Assembly: GCA_946612455.1 (NCBI GenBank)
Contig: CAMOER010000002.1
Location: forward strand, 62,001-126,000
Origin: UBA3305 sp002373555
GTDB lineage: Bacteria > Bacillota > Clostridia > Lachnospirales > Lachnospiraceae
DNA length: 64,000 nt
Reading direction: 5' to 3'
The position numbers and the translations under genes are program-made. Shown here piece after piece: positions 7,959 through 17,740 of this stretch. Under the pieces are notes generated by a model. It was not told the DNA's origin. It did not search any database and saw only the letters and a list, made by a program, of their open reading frames with translations. How positions within the stretch are numbered: position 1 is the first letter of the stretch; the number at the start of each line of letters is the position of its first letter.

Positions 7959-9644
7959 TCACTCCAGAATCGTAATCCTGCCCTGCCCGTACGGATCACC
8001 GTATTCCTCACCGATCGTTCCGCCGAGTTCATTGTTCAGATAGTCGACTACGGCCTGAATATCCTTTGATGCATCTTTGCTGATCACTTCCGCGTTATCA
8101 AAGGACGTGAATCCGTCACCATGATCGAACAGAACATAGGTCAGGCTGGCGACCGTATAGGTTCCGGCCGGGTCGATCGCTTTTCCTCCGACCTTCACGT
8201 TCTTCACTCTTCTCTCGCCCGTGACGCCGGTAAACATGCCGTTTGCATCGGAAGTGCAGCTGCTCTCTACTGAGGAATCGATCTCAAAAGTGATTCCGGA
8301 GACCTGCAGGAAGGATCCTGTCTCTTCGGGAACACTTCTGGCACCCCATTCCAGCGCATCCAGAATCGCCTGTCCTTTGACTTTCACCACACCAATGCTG
8401 TTGCTGAACGGCATTACATCGAGCAGATCCTTGTAGCTAATATCGCCTTTTGCGATGTCTGCACGGATCCCGCCGCTGTTCAGGATCCCGATATCGGCAT
8501 CCAGTACATTCCGGATCGCATCTGTGCAGAAATCACCCATATTTGTCTCCGCTCTGCGGACCATCCGGATCGGATTTCCGGAAGTATCCTTCTCTTCCGG
8601 ATCGCTGATCGTAAGGTCGAATTCTGATGTTCCTGCTTTCTGTTCCAGGAACTTTTCCGCCGCCTCTATTTCCTCTGCGACCGCTTCAGACATTTCATTT
8701 CGAATGCCCAGCAGTTCCGGCGCGCTCTTATCATTCGGCCAGCTCCAGATATTGGTCTCTTCAATGCCTTCTTCTGCGGAAATGAAGCTGTATCCGATGC
8801 AGTGCATTTTCGTGCCGACAGCGGAACGGACAACATCCTCTCCGTCCTTGTTCTTCATGACGATCTGGTCCGTATCATGACTGTGTCCGTCCAGGAACAC
8901 ATCGATGCCATTGGTGTGTTCGATGACATCGGCATACGTCCAGGGTCTGCATTCCGCTTCGTTTCCCAGATGGCCTATCGCATAGACATAGTCTGCGCCT
9001 TCCGCACGCGCTGCATCAACCGCATCCTGTACCGCCTTATAGAAGGCCTCTCCCGAATCGTCCGCGGTGAAGCCGTAAATGAACTGACCGTTTTCGTCCT
9101 GGAAATACGCAGGTGTCGACGTTGTGATCGTTTTGGGCGTTGTCATGCCGACAAATGCGATCTTCATTCCCGCCGCTTCCTTAATGACATAGGGTTCAAA
9201 GACCAGCTTGTCTTCTTTGGTAAAATTGCAGCTGATATAGGGGAATTCCGCTTCATCCGCCAGCTTCAGGAACTGCTCCACCCCATAATCAAATTCATGA
9301 TTCCCGGGAATGGCGGCATCGTACTGCATACTGTTCATCAGTTGAATGATGGATTCGCCCTTCGAAAGCGTGCCGATGACTTCTCCCTGTACAGAGTCGC
9401 CGTCATCGACCAGGATGGTTTCGTATCCCTGTGCCTCCAGTGTATCCCGCATCTGTTTGAGGCCCGCATAGCCGAACCCCTGATCGACGCCGCAGTGGAC
9501 ATCGCTGGTAAAAAGGATGCATGCTTTGCCGGCGTTCTCCGGATCTCCAGATTGCGTGCCGGAGGCGTATACGGACAGCGGGATCAGAAGCAGCAGTACT
9601 GCGCAGACAGCCGTAAATGCAGTTTTCATGGTTCGGATCGTCAT
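7959..9644 (-). CDS. Secreted 5'-nucleotidase / metallophosphatase
   Basis: This is a 561-residue UshA/YfkN-like enzyme that should remove phosphate from nucleotides or related diesters outside the cell. A signal peptide covers about residues 1-27. The metallophosphatase domain (about 40-290) has the metal-binding motifs 'SDVHCG', 'DDGDSVQG', 'GNHEFDYG', 'GHLG' and 'DGHSHD'. The C-terminal 5'-nucleotidase substrate domain (about 340-530) has 'NSGGIRADI' and 'HGDGFTSF'. No LPxTG anchor or lipobox is visible, so it is probably released. The start at 9644 follows AAGGAGAGAACGAT. It is monocistronic and convergent with the XRE gene. Confidence 0.93.
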   Translation of the reverse strand: MTIRTMKTAFTAVCAVLLLLIPLSVYASGTQSGDPENAGKACILFTSDVHCGVDQGFGYAGLKQMRDTLEAQGYETILVDDGDSVQGEVIGTLSKGESIIQLMNSMQYDAAIPGNHEFDYGVEQFLKLADEAEFPYISCNFTKEDKLVFEPYVIKEAAGMKIAFVGMTTPKTITTSTPAYFQDENGQFIYGFTADDSGEAFYKAVQDAVDAARAEGADYVYAIGHLGNEAECRPWTYADVIEHTNGIDVFLDGHSHDTDQIVMKNKDGEDVVRSAVGTKMHCIGYSFISAEEGIEETNIWSWPNDKSAPELLGIRNEMSEAVAEEIEAAEKFLEQKAGTSEFDLTISDPEEKDTSGNPIRMVRRAETNMGDFCTDAIRNVLDADIGILNSGGIRADIAKGDISYKDLLDVMPFSNSIGVVKVKGQAILDALEWGARSVPEETGSFLQVSGITFEIDSSVESSCTSDANGMFTGVTGERRVKNVKVGGKAIDPAGTYTVASLTYVLFDHGDGFTSFDNAEVISKDASKDIQAVVDYLNNELGGTIGEEYGDPYGQGRITILE

Positions 9645-9700
9645 ATCGTTCTCTCCTTATGATATGGTGCCCTCATAACGGGAGTAAAAGGTCTGATAAA

Positions 9701-9734
9701 AGCAGGACGCCGTCCCGCGGAACGGCATCCTGCT
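9701..9734 (-). terminator. Terminator beyond purL
   Basis: A 13-bp near-perfect stem (9701-9713 with 9722-9734) is followed on the minus strand by TTTATC. It lies about 300 bp beyond the purL stop, past the repeats, and before the nucleotidase gene. Confidence 0.65.
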
Positions 9735-9746
9735 GGTGTTAACGAG

Positions 9747-9878
9747 TAAGTTTAGATCGCTCCGATGCTTTTCAGCTGATTCTCAGTGAATAAGCTCAGA
9801 TCGCTCCGCTGCTTCTCAGCTGATTCTCAGCGAATAAGCTCAGATCGCTCCGCTGCTTCTCAGCTCTCGCGATCTGCA
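9747..9878. repeat. Three 44-bp tandem repeats
   Basis: The segment GATCGCTCCGxTGCTTyTCA recurs at 9755, 9799 and 9843, an exact 44-bp period. The third copy diverges after 'TTCTCAGCT'. The repeat also contains CAGCGAATAAGCT, which in inverted orientation is the 3' end of purL with its stop codon (about 10025-10040). The repeat may have arisen by copying the purL end and could pair with it in the purL transcript. Confidence 0.85.
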
Positions 9879-9973
9879 CGGAGATTCGCAAATCGCCGCG
9901 CTCTGTGCAGCCGCTCTGCATCCCGGAAACGGTCGCGCGCCTTTTTTGCTCATCTCCGTTTGCCCCGTCCGAT

Positions 9974-10014
9974 GATCAAACAGTCTTGCATGCAAGCATG
10001 CATCCTGTTTGATC
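9974..10014. repeat. Long composite hairpin after purL
   Basis: GATCAAACAG (9974-9983) pairs with CTGTTTGATC (10005-10014), and the interior TGCATGC/GCATGCA pairs again around a two-base loop. The structure starts 14 bp beyond the purL stop and would form in its mRNA tail. No T-run follows directly, so RNA protection is as likely as termination. Confidence 0.75.
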
Positions 10015-10027
10015 GCCGTCCGGGAGC

Positions 10028-13000
10028 TTATTCGCTGAAGTATTCAACCCCGCTCTCGAACAGCATCATCGTCTGATTTCCGTAGATATTCTTCTGCAGG
10101 CCGGGCGTATATCTTTCGTTATGCAGCATCTTTCCGAGGCAGCGGCCGTCCGCACTGGTAATACCCTCGATGGCCATCACCGATCCGTTCGGGTTCCATG
10201 CTTCGTCCATGCTCACATTGCCTTCGGGATCGCAGTACTGCGTCGCCACCTGTCCGTTTTCGAACAGCTTCTTAACCCACGCTTCGTTCGCAACAAACCG
10301 GCCTTCTCCGTGGGATGCCGGGTTCGTATACACGCCGCCGAGCTCCGCTTTCCTGAGCCAGGGGCTCTTGTTGCTGACGACCTTCACATAATCCATGCGG
10401 GAAATATGTCTGCCGATCGTGTTGAAGGTCAGCGTCGGCGAATCGCCCTGCTGGGGAACGATCTTGCCTTCCGGTACAAGGCCGAGCTTGATCAGCGCCT
10501 GGAAGCCGTTGCAGATACCAAGTGCCAGACCGTCTCTCTCGTTCAGCAGCTTCTCCACTTCCTCCTTGATCTTCGCATTCCGGAAGGCGGTCGCAAAGAA
10601 TTTCGCGGAGCCGTCCGGCTCATCACCCGCGGAGAATCCGCCGGGGAAGAAGATCATCTGCGCTTCCGAGATCGCTTTCGCAAATGCATCCACGGAATCC
10701 CGGATATCCTCTGCGGTCAGGTTCTTCATGACAAGCACCTTTGCCTTCGCGCCGGCATCTTCCATGGCTCTCGCAGAATCCATCTCACAGTTCGTTCCGG
10801 GGAATGCAGGGATGAATACGGTCGGCACAGCCATCTTATGCGCGCAGATATAGATATCCTTCGCATCGAACGGCTTGCTTTCGACCGGATCCTTCTGCTC
10901 TCCGACATGGGAAGGGAATACCTTCTCAAGCGGTGCTGTCCAGAGATCGATCGCGTCATCGATACCGATCGCCGCATCTTTGTAGCACAGGCAGGCGTCC
11001 GCTGTCACTTCACCGATTACCGTACCGAAGGCTGCAAGCGCTCTGACCTTCTCCGCCGGAACCTCCGCCAGGATATTGCCCCAGCCGGGTCCAAAGAATT
11101 TCTCTTCCGCAAAGTCCGCATCGATCTTCACGCCGAGTTTATTGCCGAAAGCCATCTTCGCAGCCGCTTCGGACACGCCCATTCTCTCAAGTGCATATGC
11201 GGAAATGATATTTCCGTTCTTAATATCATCAAAGATCTTTCTGTACAGATCCTTCGCCGCTTCATAATCCGGCAGATCCAGCCCGTCATGAGGGACGGTA
11301 AACAGTACCAGCTTATTGCCGGCGCCCTTCAGTTCGGTGGAAATGATGGTCGATTCAGACGCCACATCCACAGCGAACGACACCAGCGTCGGCGGCACAT
11401 CGATCTCGTTGAATGATCCGGACATGGAATCCTTTCCGCCGATCGACGCGAGCTCCAGCGCGCTCTGCGCCTTATACGCGCCAAGCAGTGCGGAGAAAGG
11501 CTCGCCCCAGCGCTTCGGATCCTTTCCGAGTTTCCGGAAGAACTCCTGGAAGGTAAAGTGCAGCTTATCCATCTCACCGCCGGCAGCAACGATCTTTGCG
11601 ACCGAAGTCAGCACCGCGTACTGTGCGCCGTGATAAGGGCTCCAGCTGGAGAGATACGGATCGAAGCCGTAGCTCATCATCGTGACGGCATCGCATTTTC
11701 CTTCCGGTACGGGCACTCTCGCGACCATCGTCTGGATCTCGGAGAGCTGGTGCACGCCGCCGTAAGGCATGAGGACCGTATTGGCGCCGACCGTGGAGTC
11801 GAACATTTCCACCAGGCCTTTCTGAGAAGCAACGTTCAGATCCGACAGAACATTCTTCCAGGCGGCTTCCGTATCTTCCGCTTTGTAATCCTTCCGGAAC
11901 AGCGAACCGGAAAGCGCGGGCGATGTAACGGCGAGCGCAGTCTCCTGATGCGCGCCGTTCGTATTCAGGAAATCACGGCTGATATCGACGATGATCTTGT
12001 CTCTCCAATGCATGACGAGACGCTTTTCCTCGGTCACTTCCGCCACGACGGTCGCTTCCAGGTTCTCCTCGTGGATATAGCCCATGATCTCATTCAGATC
12101 TTCGGGATCGATGACCACCGCCATACGTTCCTGAGATTCGGAGATCGCAAGCTCCGTGCCGTCCAGACCGGCATATTTCTTGGGCACCATGTTCAGATCG
12201 ATGAACAGGCCGTCTGCCAGCTCGCCGATCGCGACGGAAACGCCGCCGGCACCGAAATCGTTGCACTTTCTGATGAGCTTCGTGACTTCCGGACGGCGGA
12301 ACAGCCGCTGGATCTTTCTCTCTGTAGGTGCATTACCCTTCTGCACTTCCGCGCCGCAGGTATGGATCGATTCGGTATTGTGCGATTTGGACGAACCGGT
12401 CGCGCCGCCGATTCCGTCTCTTCCGGTGCGTCCGCCGATCAGCAGGATGATGTCGCCGGGATCGGAGGTCTCGCGGATAACATTTTCACGCTTCGCGGCG
12501 CCCATGACCGCGCCGAGCTCCATTCTCTTGGCGACGTAATCCGGATGATAGATCTCCTTGACATAGCCTGTCGCCAGACCGATCTGGTTGCCGTAGGAGC
12601 TGTAGCCTCTGGCTGCTTCCGTGACCAGCTTTCTCTGGGGCAGTTTGCCTTCGAGGGTCTCGGATACGGGCTTCGTGGGATCGCCGGCACCGGTGATGCG
12701 CATCGCCTGATAGACATACGTCCTTCCCGACAGCGGATCGCGGATCGCCCCGCCGAGACACGTGGCAGCGCCGCCGAAAGGCTCGATTTCCGTCGGGTGA
12801 TTGTGCGTTTCATTCTTGAAATTGATCAGCCACTCTTCCGTCTTTCCGTCCACTTCCAGCGGAACAACGATCGAGCAGGCATTGATCTCATCGGTCTCTT
12901 CCTGATCGGTGAGCTTCCCGTCGGCCTTCAGCTTCTTCATGGCGATCAGCGCCAGATCCATCAGGCAGACGAACTTGTCCTTCCGGTCGCCGTATACGGC

Positions 13001-13783
13001 CTTCCTGTCGGAAAGATATTCGCCGTAGGTCTTCTCCATCTCTTCCTTCAGGTCGCCGTCAAAGAATTCAATATCGGTCAGCTCGGTCTGGAAGGTGGTA
13101 TGGCGGCAATGATCCGACCAGTAGGTATCCAGGACCCTGACTTCCGTCACGGTAGGATCGCGGTGCTCCTCATCACGGAAATGGTCGCGGATGAACAGGA
13201 AATCCGCGAATGTCATGGCCAGATTCAGGGAATCATAGAGGACTTCCAGATCCGTCTCCGGCATGGTCGTAAAGCCGTCAAAGGTCGCTACATCCGCCGG
13301 TTCCGGGAAGGACTGCACGAGCGTTTCCGGAACGGTCTCGTCGGTGAAGCGGGAATCAACGGGGTTCACGGTGAGGGATTTGATCGCCGCAAGCTCTTCC
13401 TTCGTAATATCGCCTTCGATCACGTAGGTGGTCGCTGTATGGATCAGCGGCTCTTCTGCGTCATTCAGCAGCTTGATGCACTGCTCGGCGGAATCGGCTC
13501 TCTGATCATACTGCCCCGGCAGATATTCGACGGAAAACACATGGGAGCCCGCAGCCAGAAGGAAGCTGTCTTCGTAAAGAACGTCTACGGGCGGTTCCGA
13601 GAAGACCAGTCCCTTCGCAGCCTCAAAGGTTTCATCGCTTACATTCTCAACGTCATATCTGATGAGCACGCGGACGCTCTCCACGCCCGTGATTCCGAGG
13701 AATCCCGTGATCTCAGACTTCAGCCCTGCCGCCGCGACCGCATAGTCCGGCTTCTTTTCAACATATAATCTTCTTACGCCCAT
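10028..13783 (-). CDS. purL: Phosphoribosylformylglycinamidine synthase, one-chain type
   Basis: This enzyme makes FGAM from FGAR, glutamine and ATP in step four of purine synthesis. At 1251 residues it is the large form in which the PurS-like, PurL and PurQ parts are one chain. The N-terminal PurS-like part starts 'VRRLYVEKKPDYAV'. The two AIRS-type ATP-binding halves include 'DTYWSDHCRHTTFQ', 'FKNETHNHPTEIEPFGGAATCLGG' (quoted in part) and 'ASIGGKDSMSGSF'. The glutaminase domain has 'FIPAFPGTNCE', 'FFPGGFSAGDE' and nucleophile Cys in 'LGICNGFQAL'. The start follows AGGAGGACTAT. It is transcribed alone or after the sigma-like gene 60 bp upstream. The 3' side carries unusual repeats. Confidence 0.97.
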   Translation of the reverse strand: MGVRRLYVEKKPDYAVAAAGLKSEITGFLGITGVESVRVLIRYDVENVSDETFEAAKGLVFSEPPVDVLYEDSFLLAAGSHVFSVEYLPGQYDQRADSAEQCIKLLNDAEEPLIHTATTYVIEGDITKEELAAIKSLTVNPVDSRFTDETVPETLVQSFPEPADVATFDGFTTMPETDLEVLYDSLNLAMTFADFLFIRDHFRDEEHRDPTVTEVRVLDTYWSDHCRHTTFQTELTDIEFFDGDLKEEMEKTYGEYLSDRKAVYGDRKDKFVCLMDLALIAMKKLKADGKLTDQEETDEINACSIVVPLEVDGKTEEWLINFKNETHNHPTEIEPFGGAATCLGGAIRDPLSGRTYVYQAMRITGAGDPTKPVSETLEGKLPQRKLVTEAARGYSSYGNQIGLATGYVKEIYHPDYVAKRMELGAVMGAAKRENVIRETSDPGDIILLIGGRTGRDGIGGATGSSKSHNTESIHTCGAEVQKGNAPTERKIQRLFRRPEVTKLIRKCNDFGAGGVSVAIGELADGLFIDLNMVPKKYAGLDGTELAISESQERMAVVIDPEDLNEIMGYIHEENLEATVVAEVTEEKRLVMHWRDKIIVDISRDFLNTNGAHQETALAVTSPALSGSLFRKDYKAEDTEAAWKNVLSDLNVASQKGLVEMFDSTVGANTVLMPYGGVHQLSEIQTMVARVPVPEGKCDAVTMMSYGFDPYLSSWSPYHGAQYAVLTSVAKIVAAGGEMDKLHFTFQEFFRKLGKDPKRWGEPFSALLGAYKAQSALELASIGGKDSMSGSFNEIDVPPTLVSFAVDVASESTIISTELKGAGNKLVLFTVPHDGLDLPDYEAAKDLYRKIFDDIKNGNIISAYALERMGVSEAAAKMAFGNKLGVKIDADFAEEKFFGPGWGNILAEVPAEKVRALAAFGTVIGEVTADACLCYKDAAIGIDDAIDLWTAPLEKVFPSHVGEQKDPVESKPFDAKDIYICAHKMAVPTVFIPAFPGTNCEMDSARAMEDAGAKAKVLVMKNLTAEDIRDSVDAFAKAISEAQMIFFPGGFSAGDEPDGSAKFFATAFRNAKIKEEVEKLLNERDGLALGICNGFQALIKLGLVPEGKIVPQQGDSPTLTFNTIGRHISRMDYVKVVSNKSPWLRKAELGGVYTNPASHGEGRFVANEAWVKKLFENGQVATQYCDPEGNVSMDEAWNPNGSVMAIEGITSADGRCLGKMLHNERYTPGLQKNIYGNQTMMLFESGVEYFSE

Positions 13784-13843
13784 ATAGTCCTCCTGGGTAT
13801 TTTATTGGCATTGATGAGACAGGAGCGGTTCTCCCGCACCGTT

Positions 13844-14644
13844 TTACTGCTTTTCTCCGTCCGCTGCCTCCCGTTCCGCGTCGCGATTCGCAAATTCCGC
13901 GGCCGACAGGGAGATCCTGATCAGTTCCTTGACATTTTCCTCCGGCAGACCTACACGGTCCGAGAGTTCGAACAGCGAGGCCTCTCTTCCGAGTTCATCC
14001 TCCAGTTCCATGGTGGCGAGAAGGAGCTTATTGGCTTCCTCCGCGATCCGGTCCGCGGCTTTGATATGGCCGCTCTGCGCTGTGATCTCCCGCTTCATCA
14101 CCTTTTCCACGCGTCCGGCAATATATTCCGGGAATCCGCCCGCCAGCAGCATGCTGCCGGACAGGATATCGTCCACCGCGGTGACAAGCTCCACATTGCC
14201 TTCCTGCACCAGATCCCCGATCAGTACGCCGTTCCCGGCATGCTTGCCGGCAAGCTCCAGGACCAGATGCAGATGGCCTTCGATCAGCCGGTGCGCGACG
14301 GAATCGTCGCCGTTCATCAGACGTTCCGTCAGCATGAGCGTCTCGTCATCGCTGCATCGGCGGACCGCTTTCAGATCCCGGAGATACATCTTAAAGCTCT
14401 CCTTCTCCGAGCCGGTAAGCTTCGGTTCGGACAGGGAAACGCTCCTTGTATCTCTGGGCTTGTAATCTTCGATTATGATACGTTCTTCCTTCGCGTACTG
14501 ATAGATCAGCCGGATCTGCTCTCTTGTCAGATCCCGGTCCGGGAAGCAGGAAAGAATATCGCTGATGGTGACACGCAGCCCCTGTGATTCCGCCTTTTCC
14601 CGAAGTCTCCGCAGTCCCGCCCGGAAGGCTTCCTTATTTTCCAT
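13844..14644 (-). CDS. Sigma-70-like protein lacking region 4
   Basis: This 266-residue protein starts at an ATG behind TGGAG. The N-terminus 'LRVTISDILSCFPDRDLTREQIRLIYQYAKEE' resembles sigma region 1.1. Residues about 75-165 ('ESFKMYLRDLKAV', 'DDETLMLTERLMNGDDSVAHRLIEGHLHLVLELAGKHA', 'GVLIGDLVQEGNVELVTAVDD') match regions 1.2 and 2.1-2.2, the part that binds the polymerase clamp. The -10-reading part (2.3-2.4) is strongly changed: no 'FSTYAxWWIRQAI' is present. A region-3-like helix block (about 195-250: 'ELEDELGREASLFELSDRVGLPEENVKELI') ends the protein; region 4, which reads -35, is absent. It could be a polymerase-binding regulator rather than a promoter-selective sigma factor. Function unproven. 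Confidence 0.75.
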   Translation of the reverse strand: MENKEAFRAGLRRLREKAESQGLRVTISDILSCFPDRDLTREQIRLIYQYAKEERIIIEDYKPRDTRSVSLSEPKLTGSEKESFKMYLRDLKAVRRCSDDETLMLTERLMNGDDSVAHRLIEGHLHLVLELAGKHAGNGVLIGDLVQEGNVELVTAVDDILSGSMLLAGGFPEYIAGRVEKVMKREITAQSGHIKAADRIAEEANKLLLATMELEDELGREASLFELSDRVGLPEENVKELIRISLSAAEFANRDAEREAADGEKQ

Positions 14645-14719
14645 ATAACAACTCCATTTATATTCTCCCGGAAACTGTTTTCAGAAATCCGTAAACAGCA
14701 TCGGCGCGTCACATCTTAT

Positions 14720-15868
14720 TTACAACAGAAATTCGGCCAGGACCGCATTGCTGACATCGATGCCCGCATCGGTCAGCGTCAGCCGGCCTTCCTCATAAAC
14801 CATCATCTTCTGCCGGACAAGCCGCCGGATGACGTCACCGTACTTTTTCTCCAGCGGTTCACCGAAGGCGTCCGCAAATTCCTTTACTGTCACGCCGCGC
14901 CCGCGCCGCAGTCCCAGGAACATGAATTCTTCCATGGCTTCCTTCTTCGTCTGCGGTTCATTTTCCCGGATCCGCAAGGCCAGTTTCGGGACCGCCGCTT
15001 TGTATTCCGCCAGATCCGCCGGGTTGGCGAATCGCCGGCCGTTCATATAGGAAGATGCCGCGAGTCCGAGCCCCAGGTAATCTCCCATGCTCCAGTATAT
15101 CATATTATGGCGGCTGTATCTGCCGGGTTTTGCGAAATTGGACATTTCGTAACGCTCATAACCGGCGGCTTTCAGATATTCACAGGCCTCATGGTACATC
15201 CGTCTGTCGTCATCCTCCGACGGCAGCAGTGCTGCGCCTTCCGGCGTCCCGTATCGGTCCGCGAACAGGGTGCCCGGTTCGATCGTAAGCGCATACGCGG
15301 AAATGTGCTCCGGTCCCAGCGCGCTCAGATTGCGGATCGTATTCATCCACATCTCCGGGGTCTGTCCCGGCAGCGAATACATCAGATCCACACTGATATT
15401 GTCGAAGCCGGCCGCTCTGGCTGCCCGGAAGCCCGCCAGGAAATCATCATACGTATGGATCCTGCCGAGCGTTTTCAGCAGCTCGTCATGATCCGACTGC
15501 AGGCCGATCGACAGACGATTGATCCCGATCTGCTTCCAGGCCTTCAGGTTCTCTCTCGTGATCGTTCCCGGATTGACTTCGATGGTGATCTCCGCATCGT
15601 CCGCGACCAGGAAATGATCCCGGATCAGCAGAAGGATCCGCATCAGCTGGATCGGATCGGCGATCGAAGGCGTACCCCCGCCGAAATAGATCGTTCTGAT
15701 CAGATACGTATTCCCGAGGCTCTGATACTCTCCCAGCTCCTGCAGCAGCGCGCGGAAATAAGCGTTCTGTACGCTCTCCCCCGCGGGGAAAGATACAAAA
15801 TCGCAATAGGCGCACTTCCGCACGCAGAACGGGATATGAATATATAAGCCGAGGTCCTTTTTCTTCAT
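14720..15868 (-). CDS. hemW: Radical SAM heme chaperone HemW
   Basis: The 382-residue protein has the radical SAM cluster motif 'CVRKCAYC' (C-x3-C-x2-C) right after 'LGLYIHIPF', then 'IYFGGGTPS', 'EVNPGT', 'INRLSIGLQS' and 'ISVDLMYSLPGQT', and the C-terminal HemN winged domain. HemW was long annotated as oxygen-independent coproporphyrinogen oxidase; the CxxxCxxC form without the fourth HemN cysteine is a heme-inserting chaperone. The start at 15868 (MKKKDLGLYIH) has an AAGGA site; the longer frame adds ten residues that do not fit the family. It follows lepA by 45 bp, the usual Firmicutes order lepA-hemW. Confidence 0.93.
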   Translation of the reverse strand: MKKKDLGLYIHIPFCVRKCAYCDFVSFPAGESVQNAYFRALLQELGEYQSLGNTYLIRTIYFGGGTPSIADPIQLMRILLLIRDHFLVADDAEITIEVNPGTITRENLKAWKQIGINRLSIGLQSDHDELLKTLGRIHTYDDFLAGFRAARAAGFDNISVDLMYSLPGQTPEMWMNTIRNLSALGPEHISAYALTIEPGTLFADRYGTPEGAALLPSEDDDRRMYHEACEYLKAAGYERYEMSNFAKPGRYSRHNMIYWSMGDYLGLGLAASSYMNGRRFANPADLAEYKAAVPKLALRIRENEPQTKKEAMEEFMFLGLRRGRGVTVKEFADAFGEPLEKKYGDVIRRLVRQKMMVYEEGRLTLTDAGIDVSNAVLAEFLL

Positions 15869-15913
15869 TCTGCCGCATCCTTCTCCGTCTGCAAGCATAC
15901 CGCCGGTACGCGG

Positions 15914-17728
15914 TCACTCGCTGTCCAGCTTCAAAACGCTCATGAATGCCTTCTGCGGGATCTCTACAGTTCCCACCTGACGCATTCTCTTCTTTCCTTC
16001 CTTCTGTTTCTCCAGAAGCTTTCTCTTTCTGGTAATGTCGCCGCCATAGCATTTCGCCAGAACATCCTTGCGCATGGCCTTGACGGTCTCTCTGGCAATG
16101 ATCCGGTTGCCCACGGCTGCCTGGATCGGGATCTCGAACAGCTGTCTCGGGATCTCTTCCTTCAGCTTCTCGCACATCTTTCTGCCCCGTTCATAAGCGG
16201 TTCCCTCGAAAACGATGAACGAAAGCGCGTCGACTTCTTCTTTATTCACGAGGATATCCAGCTTGACGAGCGGCGACCGCATATAGCCGGCCATCTCATA
16301 GTCAAAGGAGGCATAGCCTCTCGAGCGCGACTTCAGCGCATCGAAGAAATCGTAAATGATCTCATTGAGCGGCAGCTTGTATTTCAGCAGTGCTCTCGTA
16401 TCTTCCATATACTCCATGCCCTGGTACATGCCGCGGCGCTCCTGGCACAGATCCATGATCGCACCGATGAATTCCGTGGTCACCATGATCTGCGCGTCTA
16501 CGACCGGTTCTTCCATGTATTCGATCGTTGTGGGATCGGGCATATTCGTCGGGTTGGTCAGTTCGATCACCTGTCCGTCCGTTTTGTGGATCTTGTAGAC
16601 CACGCTCGGCGCGGTCGTGATCAGATCCAGATTGTATTCTCTCTCCAGTCTCTCCTGGATGATCTCCAGATGGAGCAGTCCCAGAAATCCGCAGCGGAAG
16701 CCGAAGCCCAGCGCGACAGATGTCTCGGGTTCATAGGATAAGGATGCATCATTCAGCTGCAGCTTTTCCAGCGCGTCGCGAAGATCCGGATATTTTGCGC
16801 CGTCCGCCGGATACAGGCCGCAGTAGACCATCGGCAGGACTTTCTTATAGCCGGGAAGCGCCTCCGCACACGGTCTCGCTGTTTCCGTGACCGTATCGCC
16901 GACGCGGGTATCCTGCACCGTCTTGATGCTGGCGGTCAGATAGCCGACCATGCCCGCGGAAAGCTCGTCGCAGGGATTGAATCTGCCCGCACCGAACGTG
17001 CCGACCTCAACAACATCGAAGGACGCGCCGGTCGCCATCATTTTGACATTCATGCCGCGGCGGACTTTGCCGTCCATGACGCGCATGAAAACGATCACGC
17101 CCCGGTAGGAATCGTAGATCGAATCGAAGATCAGGGCTTTTAACGGCGCATCGGGATCGCCCGTCGGTGCGGGGATCTTCTCCACGATCGCTTCAAGCAC
17201 AGCCTCGATATTGATACCGTTCTTTGCGGAGATCTGCGGTGCATCCTGCGCTTCGATCCCGATCACATCTTCAATTTCATCGATCACGCGGGCCGGATCG
17301 GCGCTCGGCAGATCGATCTTGTTGATGACCGGAAAGACCTCCAGATCATGGTCCAGCGCCAGATAGACATTGGCAAGTGTCTGCGCCTCGATGCCCTGCG
17401 CGGCATCCACGACCAGCACTGCACCGTCGCACGCTGCCAGCGATCTCGAAACTTCATAGTTAAAATCAACATGTCCGGGCGTATCAATCAGGTTGAAGAC
17501 ATATTCCTGCCCGTCCTTCGCCTTGTAGATCGTACGGACCGCCTGCGATTTGATGGTAATGCCGCGTTCACGCTCCAGATCCATATTGTCCAGGACCTGT
17601 TCCTGCATTTCACGCTGCGTGAGCAGGCCGGTCATCTCGATGATCCGGTCGGCCAGCGTCGATTTGCCGTGGTCGATATGGGCGATGATACAAAAATTTC
17701 TGATATTTTCCTGCTTTACTTCAGCCAT
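15914..17728 (-). CDS. lepA: Translation elongation factor 4 (LepA)
   Basis: The 604-residue GTPase has P-loop 'AHIDHGKST', switch 'RERGITIK', 'DTPGHVDF' and 'NKIDLPSAD', followed by the EF-G-like domains II, III and V and the LepA-specific C-terminal domain ending near 'CYGGDITRKRKLLEKQKEGKK'. LepA acts on ribosomes during initiation or after stalled translocation. The start follows GGGAG. It sits between ilvA and hemW in a minus-strand run that starts at ftsY. Confidence 0.98.
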   Translation of the reverse strand: MAEVKQENIRNFCIIAHIDHGKSTLADRIIEMTGLLTQREMQEQVLDNMDLERERGITIKSQAVRTIYKAKDGQEYVFNLIDTPGHVDFNYEVSRSLAACDGAVLVVDAAQGIEAQTLANVYLALDHDLEVFPVINKIDLPSADPARVIDEIEDVIGIEAQDAPQISAKNGINIEAVLEAIVEKIPAPTGDPDAPLKALIFDSIYDSYRGVIVFMRVMDGKVRRGMNVKMMATGASFDVVEVGTFGAGRFNPCDELSAGMVGYLTASIKTVQDTRVGDTVTETARPCAEALPGYKKVLPMVYCGLYPADGAKYPDLRDALEKLQLNDASLSYEPETSVALGFGFRCGFLGLLHLEIIQERLEREYNLDLITTAPSVVYKIHKTDGQVIELTNPTNMPDPTTIEYMEEPVVDAQIMVTTEFIGAIMDLCQERRGMYQGMEYMEDTRALLKYKLPLNEIIYDFFDALKSRSRGYASFDYEMAGYMRSPLVKLDILVNKEEVDALSFIVFEGTAYERGRKMCEKLKEEIPRQLFEIPIQAAVGNRIIARETVKAMRKDVLAKCYGGDITRKRKLLEKQKEGKKRMRQVGTVEIPQKAFMSVLKLDSE

Positions 17729-17740
17729 GCGGTTCTCCCG

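Noticed and set aside
9747..9878. CRISPR or insertion sequence end
   Set aside because: Contiguous 44-bp tandem copies without spacers, and no transposase frame or terminal inverted repeats.
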